Positions 8,789-17,744 are shown, numbered from the stretch's first letter. The stretch: 64,000 nt of DNA from Alphaproteobacteria bacterium (GCA_013372975.1 JABXIS010000023.1:1-64000); one strand, 5' to 3'. Notes: generated by a model from the letters alone, not told the origin. Program-made: numbers and translations.

Positions 8789-9528
8789 CGGCTCATGCCT
8801 CCTGCCGCTTTGCGGTCGGCTACGATCTTGTCATAGGCGGCATTGATCTCGGCCGCGCGGCGGGTTGCCACCGCGATGAAATCATTGGGCACGCCCTCTG
8901 CGATCAGGCGGTCCGGGTGAGTTTCCCGCACCAGCTTGCGGTAATGAGATTTAAGCGCCGCGTCATCAATTGAGGGCTCAACACCCAGCACACCATAGGG
9001 GCATTCAGGGTCTGCCCCCACATGGCGATAGACAAACTGGTCAATCTCCGGCTTTGAGAAACCAAAAATCTTGGCAACGGCGCGGATATAGTTCAGTTCG
9101 TTGGGGTGCACCTCACCATCAGACTTTGCGATGAAAAACAACGCTTCCAGAAGGTCCGTCAAAACCGGGCGATTGTTGCGCATCAGCCCGGCGATTTGCT
9201 TGGCGTAAGCATCAAATCCCGCCGTTGCCTGCCGGGCCATATCAAACACACGGCCCACGTTGCGCATCTCTTCGGGCGGCACGCGGAACACCTGCTTGAA
9301 GGCATCCACTTCCTCACGCGTCACACGGCCATCTGCCTTGGCCATTTTGGCCGCCAGCGCGATCACCCCGATGGTGAAGGTAACCTGTTTGGTGGCTTCC
9401 GGGTCAGCCGAGGCGGCGCGCACGCCCGCGTCCACGGCGGCACCCGCCGCCACGCCCAGAAGCGCGCCGATCGGGCCACCCAATGCAAGGCCCGCCGCAC
9501 CACCAATGATCTTTCCCCAAACAGACAT
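8785..9528 (-). CDS. djlA: DjlA-like co-chaperone (TerB + J domain)
   Basis: This protein of about 247 residues has a Gly-rich hydrophobic N-terminus (GGAAGLALGGPIGALLG) that can act as a membrane anchor, a central TerB-like helical domain, and a C-terminal J domain with the HPD tripeptide (THPDRL) that stimulates DnaK ATPase. This order matches E. coli DjlA, a membrane-anchored DnaJ homologue. The frame is open to 9552, but MSVWGKIIGG at 9528 is the natural family start. It heads the operon continuing with the EamA transporter, amidase and secreted protein. Confidence 0.85.
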   Translation of the reverse strand: MSVWGKIIGGAAGLALGGPIGALLGVAAGAAVDAGVRAASADPEATKQVTFTIGVIALAAKMAKADGRVTREEVDAFKQVFRVPPEEMRNVGRVFDMARQATAGFDAYAKQIAGLMRNNRPVLTDLLEALFFIAKSDGEVHPNELNYIRAVAKIFGFSKPEIDQFVYRHVGADPECPYGVLGVEPSIDDAALKSHYRKLVRETHPDRLIAEGVPNDFIAVATRRAAEINAAYDKIVADRKAAGGMSR

Positions 9529-9713
9529 GCCATTTTCGTAGCATAGCCCCACCCGCTATCCTACAGAAAACTAAGCGATTTTTCGCATGGCTGATATAAC
9601 GGGAATGATTGGTTGGCTGTTGGGGCAAAAGGCAGTATATCTATGCGCCCATTGTAACAAGCCCGTCATAAATCGGCGTAGAGCGGGCGCGAAAAAACAA
9701 GGAACTGTTTGGT

Positions 9714-10844
9714 ATGGTTGATGTAGTAATTTCGGGTACTGGTCTTTATGTGCCGCCGCACAAAATCACCAACGAAGAACTGGTGAAAACCTTCAACGAA
9801 TATGTTGATGATTTCAATGCCCGCAACAAGGCCGACATCGACGCTGGCCTGATCCCGGCCAGACAGCACTCCAGCGCGGAATTCATCGAAAAGGCATCGG
9901 GCATCAAGGCCCGCCACCTGGTGGATGTTGAAGGCGTGATGGACCTTGACCGCATGATGTCCAAAATGCCGGAAGGCGGCCACGGCGACGATGAGCGCCC
10001 CTGCTTCCAGGCCCATATGGCCATCGAAGCGGGCAAGGTTGCCATCAAGAACGCGGGCCTTCAGCCTGAAGATATTGACCAGATCATCTGTTCCGCTGCC
10101 CTTGTGCAGCGCTTCTTCCCCGCCATCGGGATCGAAGTTCAGAAGCACCTTGGCACCAAAGGCAGCGCGCTGGATATGGTGATGGGTTGCTCAAGCGCAA
10201 CCTACGGCCTGATCGCAGGCGTGAACGCCATCAAATCAGGCGCAGCCAAGCGCGTGTTGATGGTGAACCCCGAGATTTTCTCCACCATGGTGAACTTCCG
10301 GGACCGCGACAGCCACTTTATCTTTGGTGATATTGCCTCTGCCGTGGTGCTTGAGGATGCGTCCATTGCCAAGGGTGATGACCTCTGGAAAGTAACGGGC
10401 ACAAAAGCCGAAACACAGTTTTCATCGAACATCCGCACCCATTATGGCCCCATGACCCGCCTTGATGACGACAGCATGTTCCGCGACGACATGTTCTTCG
10501 TGCAGGAAGGCCGCAAGGTGTTCAAGGAACTGCTGCCACTGGTGACCGAATTCATCTCAAGCCAGCTTGAAGACGAAGGCCTGAAGGTTGAGGACCTGTC
10601 GCGCATGTGGCTTCACCAGGCCAACATCAATATGAATATGTATGCCGCCAAAAAGCTTCTGGGCCGCGAGCCTGAGGCACACGAAGCCCCAACCGTGCTG
10701 GACCAATATGGCAACACCGCAGGCGCGGGCTCGATCGTGGCGTTCCATGAAAACCACAAGGACCTGAAGGCAGGCGACAAGGGCATTATCTGTTCCTTTG
10801 GCGCGGGCTATTCCATCGGCAGCCTGCTGGTGGAAAAGCTCTAG
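9714..10844 (+). CDS. beta-ketoacyl-ACP synthase III (FabH-like)
   Basis: This 376-residue thiolase-fold condensing enzyme has the KAS III triad: Cys in MVMGCSSATYG (about residue 159), His in MWLHQANIN (about 303) and Asn in GNTAGAGSI (about 337). These residues catalyse acyl transfer and decarboxylative condensation of an acyl-CoA starter with malonyl-ACP. At 376 residues it is longer than housekeeping FabH (about 320), with an extra segment near residues 25-90. It resembles the secondary FabH-like proteins that take medium-chain acyl-CoAs; that specificity is inference. It stands alone and ends at a terminator. Confidence 0.88.
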   Translation: MVDVVISGTGLYVPPHKITNEELVKTFNEYVDDFNARNKADIDAGLIPARQHSSAEFIEKASGIKARHLVDVEGVMDLDRMMSKMPEGGHGDDERPCFQAHMAIEAGKVAIKNAGLQPEDIDQIICSAALVQRFFPAIGIEVQKHLGTKGSALDMVMGCSSATYGLIAGVNAIKSGAAKRVLMVNPEIFSTMVNFRDRDSHFIFGDIASAVVLEDASIAKGDDLWKVTGTKAETQFSSNIRTHYGPMTRLDDDSMFRDDMFFVQEGRKVFKELLPLVTEFISSQLEDEGLKVEDLSRMWLHQANINMNMYAAKKLLGREPEAHEAPTVLDQYGNTAGAGSIVAFHENHKDLKAGDKGIICSFGAGYSIGSLLVEKL

Positions 10845-10870
10845 GCTTCACCCATACCAACCAATCACAG

Positions 10871-10900
10871 AAAAGCCCGGCCTCACCCGCCGGGCTTTTT
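10871..10900 (+). terminator. rho-independent terminator of the fabH-like gene
   Basis: AAAAGCCCGG / CCGGGCTTTTT forms a GC-rich stem with a short loop followed by five Ts, 27 bp after the stop codon. Confidence 0.85.
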
Positions 10901-10927
10901 CGTGGCATGGTGTTCGTTTAGACGCAG

Positions 10928-11563
10928 TCACCCATTCACTTTAATTTCAATAACGCTGCCGTCAGGAAGGTTTCGAATCTGGCTGGCAATAGGCCCTCGC
11001 GCTCTCATTCCTTCAATTGAATTGACCACTTTAAGGTTTGAAACGGAAAACTCGCCTCCTGCGAAAAATGGCTTCAATGGAAATAACCGACAGCCAGGCT
11101 CAAGCGGACCGAACTGTCTTTGCCATTCATGGGCAATAGGATGCCCCGTTACTACCTTGTAATCATTGATAACTTTTTCAGCCCAAGCCTCGAGTGTGTT
11201 GGAAAAAGGTTGTGCCTCTCCTGTTTCCGGATCGAAAATGAATATGGCGTCCTCTTTTGCACAGAACTGATACCCAAAAACATCTTCCGCGAAAAAAAGA
11301 TAGCCTTCTGCCAATCCCTCGTAATAGCGCCTCCACAAATCATGCGAATTCCAATCTGAAATTCCAATGACACCGCCTTCGTTCGTCATCGGGAAAACAT
11401 GTAACGCAGATTCAAACGCATAAAATCCATTTCGACAACTTAGGAGACACATCAGTTCCTCAAAGAAATGCGGCGCAAGAGGCCGAAGATGTTCTGCCCC
11501 AGCAGGACTTGAGGAAGCAAGAGGTTCGGAAGCAAGCGTTATGAGCTTTTCGATGTGTCTCAC
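10928..11563 (-). CDS. SUKH (SMI1/KNR4)-like protein, orphan immunity candidate
   Basis: This 211-residue soluble protein has the look of the SMI1/KNR4 (SUKH) superfamily: PHFFEELMCLLSCRNGFYAF, a following aromatic/acidic stretch with an SDWNSHDLWRRYYEG segment, and FAEDVFGYQFCAKED. SUKH proteins often neutralise contact-dependent or polymorphic toxins, though some act elsewhere. No toxin gene is adjacent: the neighbours are fabH-like (convergent) and a diguanylate cyclase. Its sequence is less GC-rich than its neighbours, which may point to transfer. Confidence 0.65.
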   Translation of the reverse strand: MRHIEKLITLASEPLASSSPAGAEHLRPLAPHFFEELMCLLSCRNGFYAFESALHVFPMTNEGGVIGISDWNSHDLWRRYYEGLAEGYLFFAEDVFGYQFCAKEDAIFIFDPETGEAQPFSNTLEAWAEKVINDYKVVTGHPIAHEWQRQFGPLEPGCRLFPLKPFFAGGEFSVSNLKVVNSIEGMRARGPIASQIRNLPDGSVIEIKVNG

Positions 11564-11637
11564 TTACAAATCGCCTTCATAAATATTGGAGTAATTTTGC
11601 TTCCCTATGGGTAGGCTTCTAAGTCCCAACAACGATT

Positions 11638-12837
11638 CTAACCCGCCGTGAGGTTGCTGGCCAGCTCGATGCGGTTTTTGCCTTCCTGCTGGGCGGCGCG
11701 CAGGGCCTTGTAGGCGGCGTCCATCATGCTGTCGGGCGTGAGGTCATCACCGCGCGCTGTCATCACCCCGAAGCTGACTGTCAGGCTGATATCCTTCTTG
11801 CCCACCTTGAAGGGATAGCCGGTGACAGCATCGCGCACCCGGTTGGCCACAAGGGCCGCGCCTTCTTCGTCTGTGCCCGGCAACAGAAGCAGGAATTCTT
11901 CCCCGCCAAAACGGCAGAACACATCCTGCGCGCGGCGGCCTTCCATAACACCCTCTGCAAACTGGGTGAGGATCATGTCCCCCACCATATGGCCATGGCG
12001 CAGGTTGATGCGCTTGAATTTATCAATATCCAGCATGATCATCGAAACCGGCTCGCTTGACCGGCGGGACCGCGCCAATACCGTGCGCACCACTGTCATG
12101 AACGCGCGGCGGTTAAGCGCTTGCGTCAGCGGATCCATCATCGCCTGGATGCGCAGGTCTGCCTGCACCCGTTCGGCAGTCATCACAATGGTGGTTACCG
12201 TAAGACCAATCGCGAAGATAATGCCTTCCATTTCGGTGAAGCCCGCCAGCGGCAGCTTGCCGGCGTCCAGAATATTGCCGTCCTGACAGGTCATGGATCG
12301 GTACAGATAGAAAATCGCATGCACAAGGAAAGTGGCGGTCAGAAGCGTGGCGCCAATGGTTTTGCGTTTGATCACACCTTTATATAGCCCGACGCGCCCG
12401 CCCAGTGCCTGCACCATCGAAAGTGTTGCCCCCAAAGCCATGCCCGCCACAAACAGTGAATAGGTAAGCGCCCGCGCTTCAATCGAGCCACCTTCCAGAT
12501 GATTATAGCCAAGGCTTGCAATGCCCATCAGCAACAGGCCGTATGCCAGAAAGCTGATGTTGCGCCCGCGCACACCCCAGAAATCTGCCACACCAAACCA
12601 GATGAAAAGCTGCCCAAACAGCAGAAGCACATCACCACTGAAAGCAAAAAGGGCACTGGCCGTGCGCACGTCCACAGGCTGCAGCATCATGCCCACAGCC
12701 CCCATGCTGGCCCCTGCCGCGATGCGGCCAAGCCCGATGAAGCTGATGTTCGCGATCCAGTGCGCCGTAAGGATTACAGCACAGGTCCCGAGCAGCAGTG
12801 TCGTCACCATCATCAAGGATGGGATATCAAAATCCAC
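11638..12837 (-). CDS. membrane diguanylate cyclase (GGDEF)
   Basis: This protein of about 399 residues has six to seven N-terminal membrane helices (residues about 8-205) followed by a GGDEF domain. The active site is FGGEEF, a functional variant of GGDEF, so it should make cyclic di-GMP from two GTP. Five residues upstream lies RAQD, matching the RxxD inhibitory site for product feedback. The start is the GTG at 12837, preceded by GGGGATCG at a good distance; the frame runs open to 12930 without a better start. The sensory membrane part is not a named domain I recognise. Confidence 0.88.
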   Translation of the reverse strand: MDFDIPSLMMVTTLLLGTCAVILTAHWIANISFIGLGRIAAGASMGAVGMMLQPVDVRTASALFAFSGDVLLLFGQLFIWFGVADFWGVRGRNISFLAYGLLLMGIASLGYNHLEGGSIEARALTYSLFVAGMALGATLSMVQALGGRVGLYKGVIKRKTIGATLLTATFLVHAIFYLYRSMTCQDGNILDAGKLPLAGFTEMEGIIFAIGLTVTTIVMTAERVQADLRIQAMMDPLTQALNRRAFMTVVRTVLARSRRSSEPVSMIMLDIDKFKRINLRHGHMVGDMILTQFAEGVMEGRRAQDVFCRFGGEEFLLLLPGTDEEGAALVANRVRDAVTGYPFKVGKKDISLTVSFGVMTARGDDLTPDSMMDAAYKALRAAQQEGKNRIELASNLTAG

Positions 12838-12963
12838 AAGCGATCCCCAATTCAATGCGCCCCGCGAACACCTTATTGGAACTTCTTTAAAAAGCAACTC
12901 CCACAAATCACTCCGCCTCAGAGGTGGCAAAAAGTTTAGGGGGGATTTTTCCGATTGACGGAC

Positions 12964-12981
12964 TTACTACACGTGTAGTAA
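12964..12981. promoter_or_regulatory. BlaI-type operator 1
   Basis: The sequence TTACTACACGTGTAGTAA is a perfect 18-bp palindrome matching the TACTACA-N2-TGTAGTA pattern bound by BlaI/MecI-family repressors. It lies 35 bp before the repressor start codon. Confidence 0.82.
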
Positions 12982-12987
12982 TCATTC

Positions 12988-13006
12988 TTCTACACATGTA
13001 GTAGAA
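12988..13006. promoter_or_regulatory. BlaI-type operator 2
   Basis: TTCTACA-CA-TGTAGTA repeats the operator-1 half-sites with one mismatch, 24 bp further downstream and next to the ribosome binding site AAGGTGA. Tandem dyads are typical of autoregulated bla/mec-type promoters. Confidence 0.78.
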
Positions 13007-13015
13007 GGTGACAGC

Positions 13016-13387
13016 ATGAGCGGAAACATCAAACTGAGCGACCAGCAATATCAAATGGTTCAGGCCCTTTGGCACTTGGGCGCGGGATCAGCAAAAGACG
13101 TGCAGCAGGCGCTGCAGGATGTATCGCTGGCCCACACCACCGTGGGCACCATCCTGTCCCGGCTGGAGAAAAAAGGTGTTCTGGCATCTGAACCCCGTGG
13201 TCGCGAGCGGGTATACCGCCCGCTGATCAGCGAAGGCGATGTGAAACGCTCGATGGTGTCGTCGCTGGTGTCCACCCTCTTTAAGGGCGACAGCAAGGAA
13301 CTGCTGGCGCATCTGGTGAAGGAAGGCGAACTTGATGGCGACGAACTCTCTGACATCAAGGCGCTGATCGACAAGGGGGCAAAATAA
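13016..13387 (+). CDS. BlaI/MecI-family transcriptional repressor
   Basis: This 123-residue protein has the Penicillinase_R winged helix: a helix-turn-helix around residues 20-50 (GSAKDVQQAL, TTVGTILSRLEKKGVL) and a C-terminal dimerisation tail with SMVSSLVSTLFKG. In this family the repressor is inactivated by proteolysis triggered by a BlaR1-type M56 membrane protease, and that gene follows directly (TAATG overlap at 13385-13389). The two operators upstream imply autoregulation of the pair. No beta-lactamase gene is nearby, so the controlled output is unknown. Confidence 0.92.
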   Translation: MSGNIKLSDQQYQMVQALWHLGAGSAKDVQQALQDVSLAHTTVGTILSRLEKKGVLASEPRGRERVYRPLISEGDVKRSMVSSLVSTLFKGDSKELLAHLVKEGELDGDELSDIKALIDKGAK

Positions 13388-16386
13388 TGTTGGACCTTTT
13401 TTCAGATACACCTTTCCTGCTGCTGTTTATCAAATTCATGGTGGCAAGCACGCTTCTCATCGGCGCCGTATGGCTGATGGAAAAGCTGGGCCTTCTGAAA
13501 TCGCCCGATCTGGCAGAGCTGGCGTGGAAGCTGGCGATTGCAGGCTCCTTCGTGGCCCTGTTGCCTGTGGGGGACTGGATTTCAAAACCCATCACCATCG
13601 AACACGCACGCACGGCCGAGCTGGTGCGCCAGTTCGATGAGGCCCGCCCGCTTGCGAACGATGCGGCGGAGGCTGCCCCCCAACGACAATTTGGCGAAGG
13701 CCCAATCTTCGCGCCGCGAGAGCTTCCCGCAATAACAACAGAAACAGTGGTTGAAGAACCACAAGAAAATACCGTGGCAAACACGGAACCAAGACCCCTG
13801 AGCGCGGGGCCGTTACGTCAGGAACAAGACACCGGCCCAGTCACAGACAGCGAGACTGACCCTATACTAGCAAATGAAAAGTCGGGCAGCTTCTGGCAAT
13901 ATGTGACGGCCCTGCGTACCAAGGATCTGGCGATCCTGGCCTGGACAACACTTGCCATCATCGCCGCCCTCTTCCTGATTGTCGCCTATATGGGGGCGAT
14001 CCGGTCGCTGGGCAGCCGCAAACGTGTGGGGGCGGAACATCCCGCCAACCAGACGCTGCGGGCCATCTGTGAACGCGCCGATATCCGCCACGTGCCGTAT
14101 CTTAGCCGCTCGTCCGACATCAAAAGCCCCATCTGCCTGCCACGCAAGGAAATCTGCCTGCCGGCGTGGGCCTTCGATGACCTGCCGCAGCAGGAGCTGG
14201 ACAGCCTTTTGGCCCACGAAGTGGCCCATATGGTGCGGCGCGATCCGCTGATGCTGATGGTGCTTCAGATTTTGTCACGACTGTTTTTCTTTCAGCCGCT
14301 TTTCATGCTGGCGCGCAAGCGGCTGACAGACCTGGCGGAACTTTCCGCCGACGAATGGGCTGCAACCCGGTTTGCAAACGCACACTCGGTTGCCGCCGCC
14401 CTCTATACATGCGCCACAAAAATACATGAAAACCGACAGATACAATGGGGATTAGCAATGGCTGGAAATAAATCCATGCTCCGGAAGCGGGTCGAGCGCT
14501 TGATAGGCAGCGACAGCGCACCCTTCAAAAAAACAAGCCTTGGCGCCAAAACCGCCGTCACCACAAGCCTTCTGGCCATCACACTTGGCCTGCCGAGCAT
14601 CCAGTTCGCCGATGCGCTCTATGCTGAAATGCCGCTTGAGACCATGGCGCTTGGCGCCGCCCACCCGCACGAGCCGCCAACCGAAGCGGAAGTTGAAGCA
14701 GAAATGCGCCGCGCCATCGCGCAGGCCCGCGCCGAAGTACAGGTACAGGCCCGTGAAATGGCCCTTGAAGCCCAGCGCATGATGGAAAGCATGCCCACAC
14801 CAACCGAGGAAGAGATCGCTGAAGAGATCCGCAATGCCCTCGCCGCAGCAGAGATGGAATTGGCGGGGCTAGGAGATGGAGCTTCTGAAGAGTCCCGCGC
14901 TGCGATCCGCCGCGCGATCGACAAGGCACGTGCGGAAATCCAGGTACAGGCCCGCGAAATGGCCGAGGAAGCCGAACGCATGATGCGGGAACACCCGGTG
15001 CCAACAGAAGAAGAAATCGCTGAGGAAATCCGCGAGGCCATCGCCGAAGCCGAGGCTGAAGTGGCGGAAACAGCGCGCGAAGCCGCAGAGGAAGCCCGCA
15101 TGGCCATGGCCGAAGCCAAGGCGGCGCTTGAAGAAAGCCGTGCAGAAATGGGGCGCCACAGGCACCACATCACCCACGAAGATGGCAGCGGCAACATCAC
15201 CTGGCATGATGATGACCGCGTTGTAAAAATGAGCTGGGACGGCAAGTTCGAGCTGACCGATGACGACCGCGGCATCAAATCGCTGGACGACGATGGCCGC
15301 ATCAGCATCCAGAGCCAGGAAAAAGGCATCAAGCGCAAGCTGCGCGTTGAAAGCGAAGACGGCAAGCTTGAGTATACCTACTGGATCGATGGCCAACGCG
15401 CTGACTTCGATAAAAAAGGTCAGGACTGGCTCGCCGACATGACATTGTTCATGGTGCGCGAAATGGGCCTCAATGCTGAAGAACGCATCGCCCGCTTCCT
15501 CAAGAAGGGCGGCGCCAAGGCCGTCATCAAGGAGATGAAAAACATCGAAAGCGAGTTTGTGACCCGCATCTATGTCTCCCATCTTGTTGATCAGGCTGAT
15601 ATGTCATCCGGCCAGCTTGAAGATATCGTGGACCTGGTCGCCAAATTCGACAGCGACTATGAAACCCGCCTCGCCCTTACTGCCCTGCTGAATGAAGACA
15701 AGCTGAACAAGAAAGTGCTGCCAAAAGTACTGAAAGTGGCAAAGAATATCGAAAGCGATTATGAGAACCGTTTGCTCCTGACAGCCTATATCGACCGCTT
15801 CGGTGTGGACGACAAAGCCATCACCATGCTGCTGGATGTAGCCAAGGAAATCGATAGCGACTATGAGCTGCGCCTGCTGCTCAGCTCAGCTCTCGCCAAC
15901 AGCAAAATGGGTGAGAAGAACCTGGAAACCTTCACCCGCATAGCCACCGACAATATCGATAGCGATTATGAGCTGCGCCTCCTCCTTGGGTCTGTGACGC
16001 ACCAATATGGTTCGTCCAAATCGGCAACCAATCTGGCGCTCAAGGCCATCGACCATATCGGTGGGGACTATGAAAAACGCCTTGCGCTTTCGGCCCTTGT
16101 GAACACCGGCGCGTTCGACAAGAAGAACTGGCTGACAGCCCTCGATGTGGCTGCGTCGATCGATGGCGATTACGAAAAACGCCTCGTGCTTTCCGCCATC
16201 AAAGGCCGCCTGCCAGACGACAAGGACCTACGGGAAGCGTTCGAAAAGGCCGTTTCCACCATTGAAGGCGATTACGAGCGCCAGCGTGTGGCAACGGTGG
16301 CACCAACACCACGCACCCCGCGTGTGGCCCGCACCCCGCGCGTGGCGCCAACACCGAAAGTTGCGCCAACACCAAACGGACGGTAA
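13387..16386 (+). CDS. M56 (BlaR1-like) sensor metallopeptidase with coiled-coil and SDYE-repeat C-terminus
   Basis: This 999-residue membrane protease has N-terminal membrane helices (about 8-60 and 180-205), a zinc metallopeptidase core with HEVAH at residues 277-281 and a downstream LSADEWA that supplies the third ligand, and a last helix near 393-412. After it, where BlaR1 carries a penicillin-binding sensor, this protein has an Ala/Glu-rich coiled coil with a duplicated block (about 440-590), a charged linker domain, and eight repeats of 33-36 residues from about 718 to 978. Their consensus is I-[ED]-[SG]-DYE-x-RL-x-L-[ST]. The tail is Pro/Thr/Arg-rich. It should signal by cleaving the upstream BlaI-type repressor. 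Confidence 0.85.
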   Translation: MLDLFSDTPFLLLFIKFMVASTLLIGAVWLMEKLGLLKSPDLAELAWKLAIAGSFVALLPVGDWISKPITIEHARTAELVRQFDEARPLANDAAEAAPQRQFGEGPIFAPRELPAITTETVVEEPQENTVANTEPRPLSAGPLRQEQDTGPVTDSETDPILANEKSGSFWQYVTALRTKDLAILAWTTLAIIAALFLIVAYMGAIRSLGSRKRVGAEHPANQTLRAICERADIRHVPYLSRSSDIKSPICLPRKEICLPAWAFDDLPQQELDSLLAHEVAHMVRRDPLMLMVLQILSRLFFFQPLFMLARKRLTDLAELSADEWAATRFANAHSVAAALYTCATKIHENRQIQWGLAMAGNKSMLRKRVERLIGSDSAPFKKTSLGAKTAVTTSLLAITLGLPSIQFADALYAEMPLETMALGAAHPHEPPTEAEVEAEMRRAIAQARAEVQVQAREMALEAQRMMESMPTPTEEEIAEEIRNALAAAEMELAGLGDGASEESRAAIRRAIDKARAEIQVQAREMAEEAERMMREHPVPTEEEIAEEIREAIAEAEAEVAETAREAAEEARMAMAEAKAALEESRAEMGRHRHHITHEDGSGNITWHDDDRVVKMSWDGKFELTDDDRGIKSLDDDGRISIQSQEKGIKRKLRVESEDGKLEYTYWIDGQRADFDKKGQDWLADMTLFMVREMGLNAEERIARFLKKGGAKAVIKEMKNIESEFVTRIYVSHLVDQADMSSGQLEDIVDLVAKFDSDYETRLALTALLNEDKLNKKVLPKVLKVAKNIESDYENRLLLTAYIDRFGVDDKAITMLLDVAKEIDSDYELRLLLSSALANSKMGEKNLETFTRIATDNIDSDYELRLLLGSVTHQYGSSKSATNLALKAIDHIGGDYEKRLALSALVNTGAFDKKNWLTALDVAASIDGDYEKRLVLSAIKGRLPDDKDLREAFEKAVSTIEGDYERQRVATVAPTPRTPRVARTPRVAPTPKVAPTPNGR

Positions 16387-16419
16387 GGCTACCCCTTACC
16401 GCCAACTGGAAACACAATC

Positions 16420-16452
16420 AAACTCCCCTATGTCATGGCGTAGGGGAGTTTT
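16420..16452 (+). terminator. hairpin overlapping the ribosome binding site of the dipeptidase gene
   Basis: AACTCCCCTA / TAGGGGAGTT is a perfect 10-bp stem (16421-16430 with 16441-16450) extended by A/T pairs and followed by a T run, so it looks like a terminator of the M56 gene. Its 3' arm contains GGGGAG, the only Shine-Dalgarno sequence for the ATG at 16456. Confidence 0.75.
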
Positions 16453-16455
16453 TAT

Positions 16456-17634
16456 ATGACCACCACACGCAAAATCCTGCTGGGCCTTGGTGCCCTTATT
16501 GTCGTTGCCTATGCGGGCCTGCGCCTTGTGGCGCCACCACTGGTGGAAGGCAGTATGAACCGTCAGGTGCCGCACCGGCCCTACACCGTGCCCACTGACG
16601 CGCAAGCTGTGCACAACACCCTCACGGTGATGGACTGGCACGCAGACACCCTCCTGTGGCAGCGCGATATGCTTGACCGCAGCGACCGTGGGCAGGTGGA
16701 CCTGCCGCGCCTGCAGGCGGGCAATTTTGCGTTGCAGATGTTCACCACGGTTACCAAAACCCCGCGCGGCCAGAATTATACCGCCAATGACGCCTCATCG
16801 GACAATATCACCCTGCTGGCCGTGGCGCAGGGCTGGCCCATGCGCACATGGGGTAGCTTGCTGGAGCGCGCGCTTTACCAGGGCCAGCGGCTGGATGATT
16901 ATGTGGCAAACTCGGGCGGCGCGCTCATGTGGGTGCGGTCCCGATCAGAATTGCAGGCCTTATTGGCTGCCCGCGCAGGCGCGCCCGACACCAAACCCAT
17001 CGGTGCCCTTCTGGGCACGGAAGGCGCCCATCCTCTTGAAGGCAATATCGAGAATATCGACAGGTTGTATGACGCTGGCTTTCGCATGGTGGGCCTGCTG
17101 CATTTTTTTGATAATGAAATCGGCGGCTCCCTTCACGGCACATCAAAGGCTGGCCTCACTGATTTCGGCAGGGCGGTGGTAAGGCGGCTGAACGAAAAAG
17201 AGATGATCATCGACCTTTCGCACGCATCCGAGCAGGTGGCATGGGACGTGCTGGCGATCACCAACCGCCCGGTTGTCATGTCGCACACAGGCCTGAAGGG
17301 CCACTGCGACACACCGCGCAACTTCCCCGATGACCTGATGAAAGCCATCGCAGCCCGCGGCGGCCTGATCGGCATTGGCTTCTGGAAAGCCGCCATTTGT
17401 GACGACACGCCCGACGCCATCGCAGAGGCGCTTCTTTATGGTGTCTCGCTTGTGGGGGCCGATCATATCGCCCTTGGATCAGACTGGGACGGAGCGGTGC
17501 AGGCGCTGACGGCAGAAGATGTGCCGGCCATCACGGCCGCCCTTTTGGAAAAAGGGGCAGACGCCCAATTAATCAGCAAGATAATGGGCGAAAACAGCGT
17601 TCGTTTCCTTAACAAATGGTTACCGAAAAACTGA
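16456..17634 (+). CDS. membrane dipeptidase (peptidase M19, renal dipeptidase family)
   Basis: This 392-residue zinc dipeptidase has an N-terminal signal anchor (KILLGLGALIVVAYAGL), so the enzyme faces the periplasm. Family motifs are present in order: the HxD zinc ligands in DWHADTL (about residue 61), the bridging Glu in GTEGAHPLEG (about 195), His ligands in DLSHAS and MSHTG, and GSDWDG near the C-terminus. The family hydrolyses dipeptides, including those with a C-terminal D-residue, and in some members beta-lactams, which is notable beside a BlaI/BlaR1-like pair. Translation may be limited by the hairpin at its start. Confidence 0.92.
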   Translation: MTTTRKILLGLGALIVVAYAGLRLVAPPLVEGSMNRQVPHRPYTVPTDAQAVHNTLTVMDWHADTLLWQRDMLDRSDRGQVDLPRLQAGNFALQMFTTVTKTPRGQNYTANDASSDNITLLAVAQGWPMRTWGSLLERALYQGQRLDDYVANSGGALMWVRSRSELQALLAARAGAPDTKPIGALLGTEGAHPLEGNIENIDRLYDAGFRMVGLLHFFDNEIGGSLHGTSKAGLTDFGRAVVRRLNEKEMIIDLSHASEQVAWDVLAITNRPVVMSHTGLKGHCDTPRNFPDDLMKAIAARGGLIGIGFWKAAICDDTPDAIAEALLYGVSLVGADHIALGSDWDGAVQALTAEDVPAITAALLEKGADAQLISKIMGENSVRFLNKWLPKN

Positions 17635-17744
17635 ACAAAATCAGAATTATAGGTAAAATTTTATGCATCTCTTCACAGCCGGAAAAACTTCTGTCAAAAA
17701 GGCCTCAACAAGATAAATCTTACCGGCTTTGTTAGGAGCAAAAC

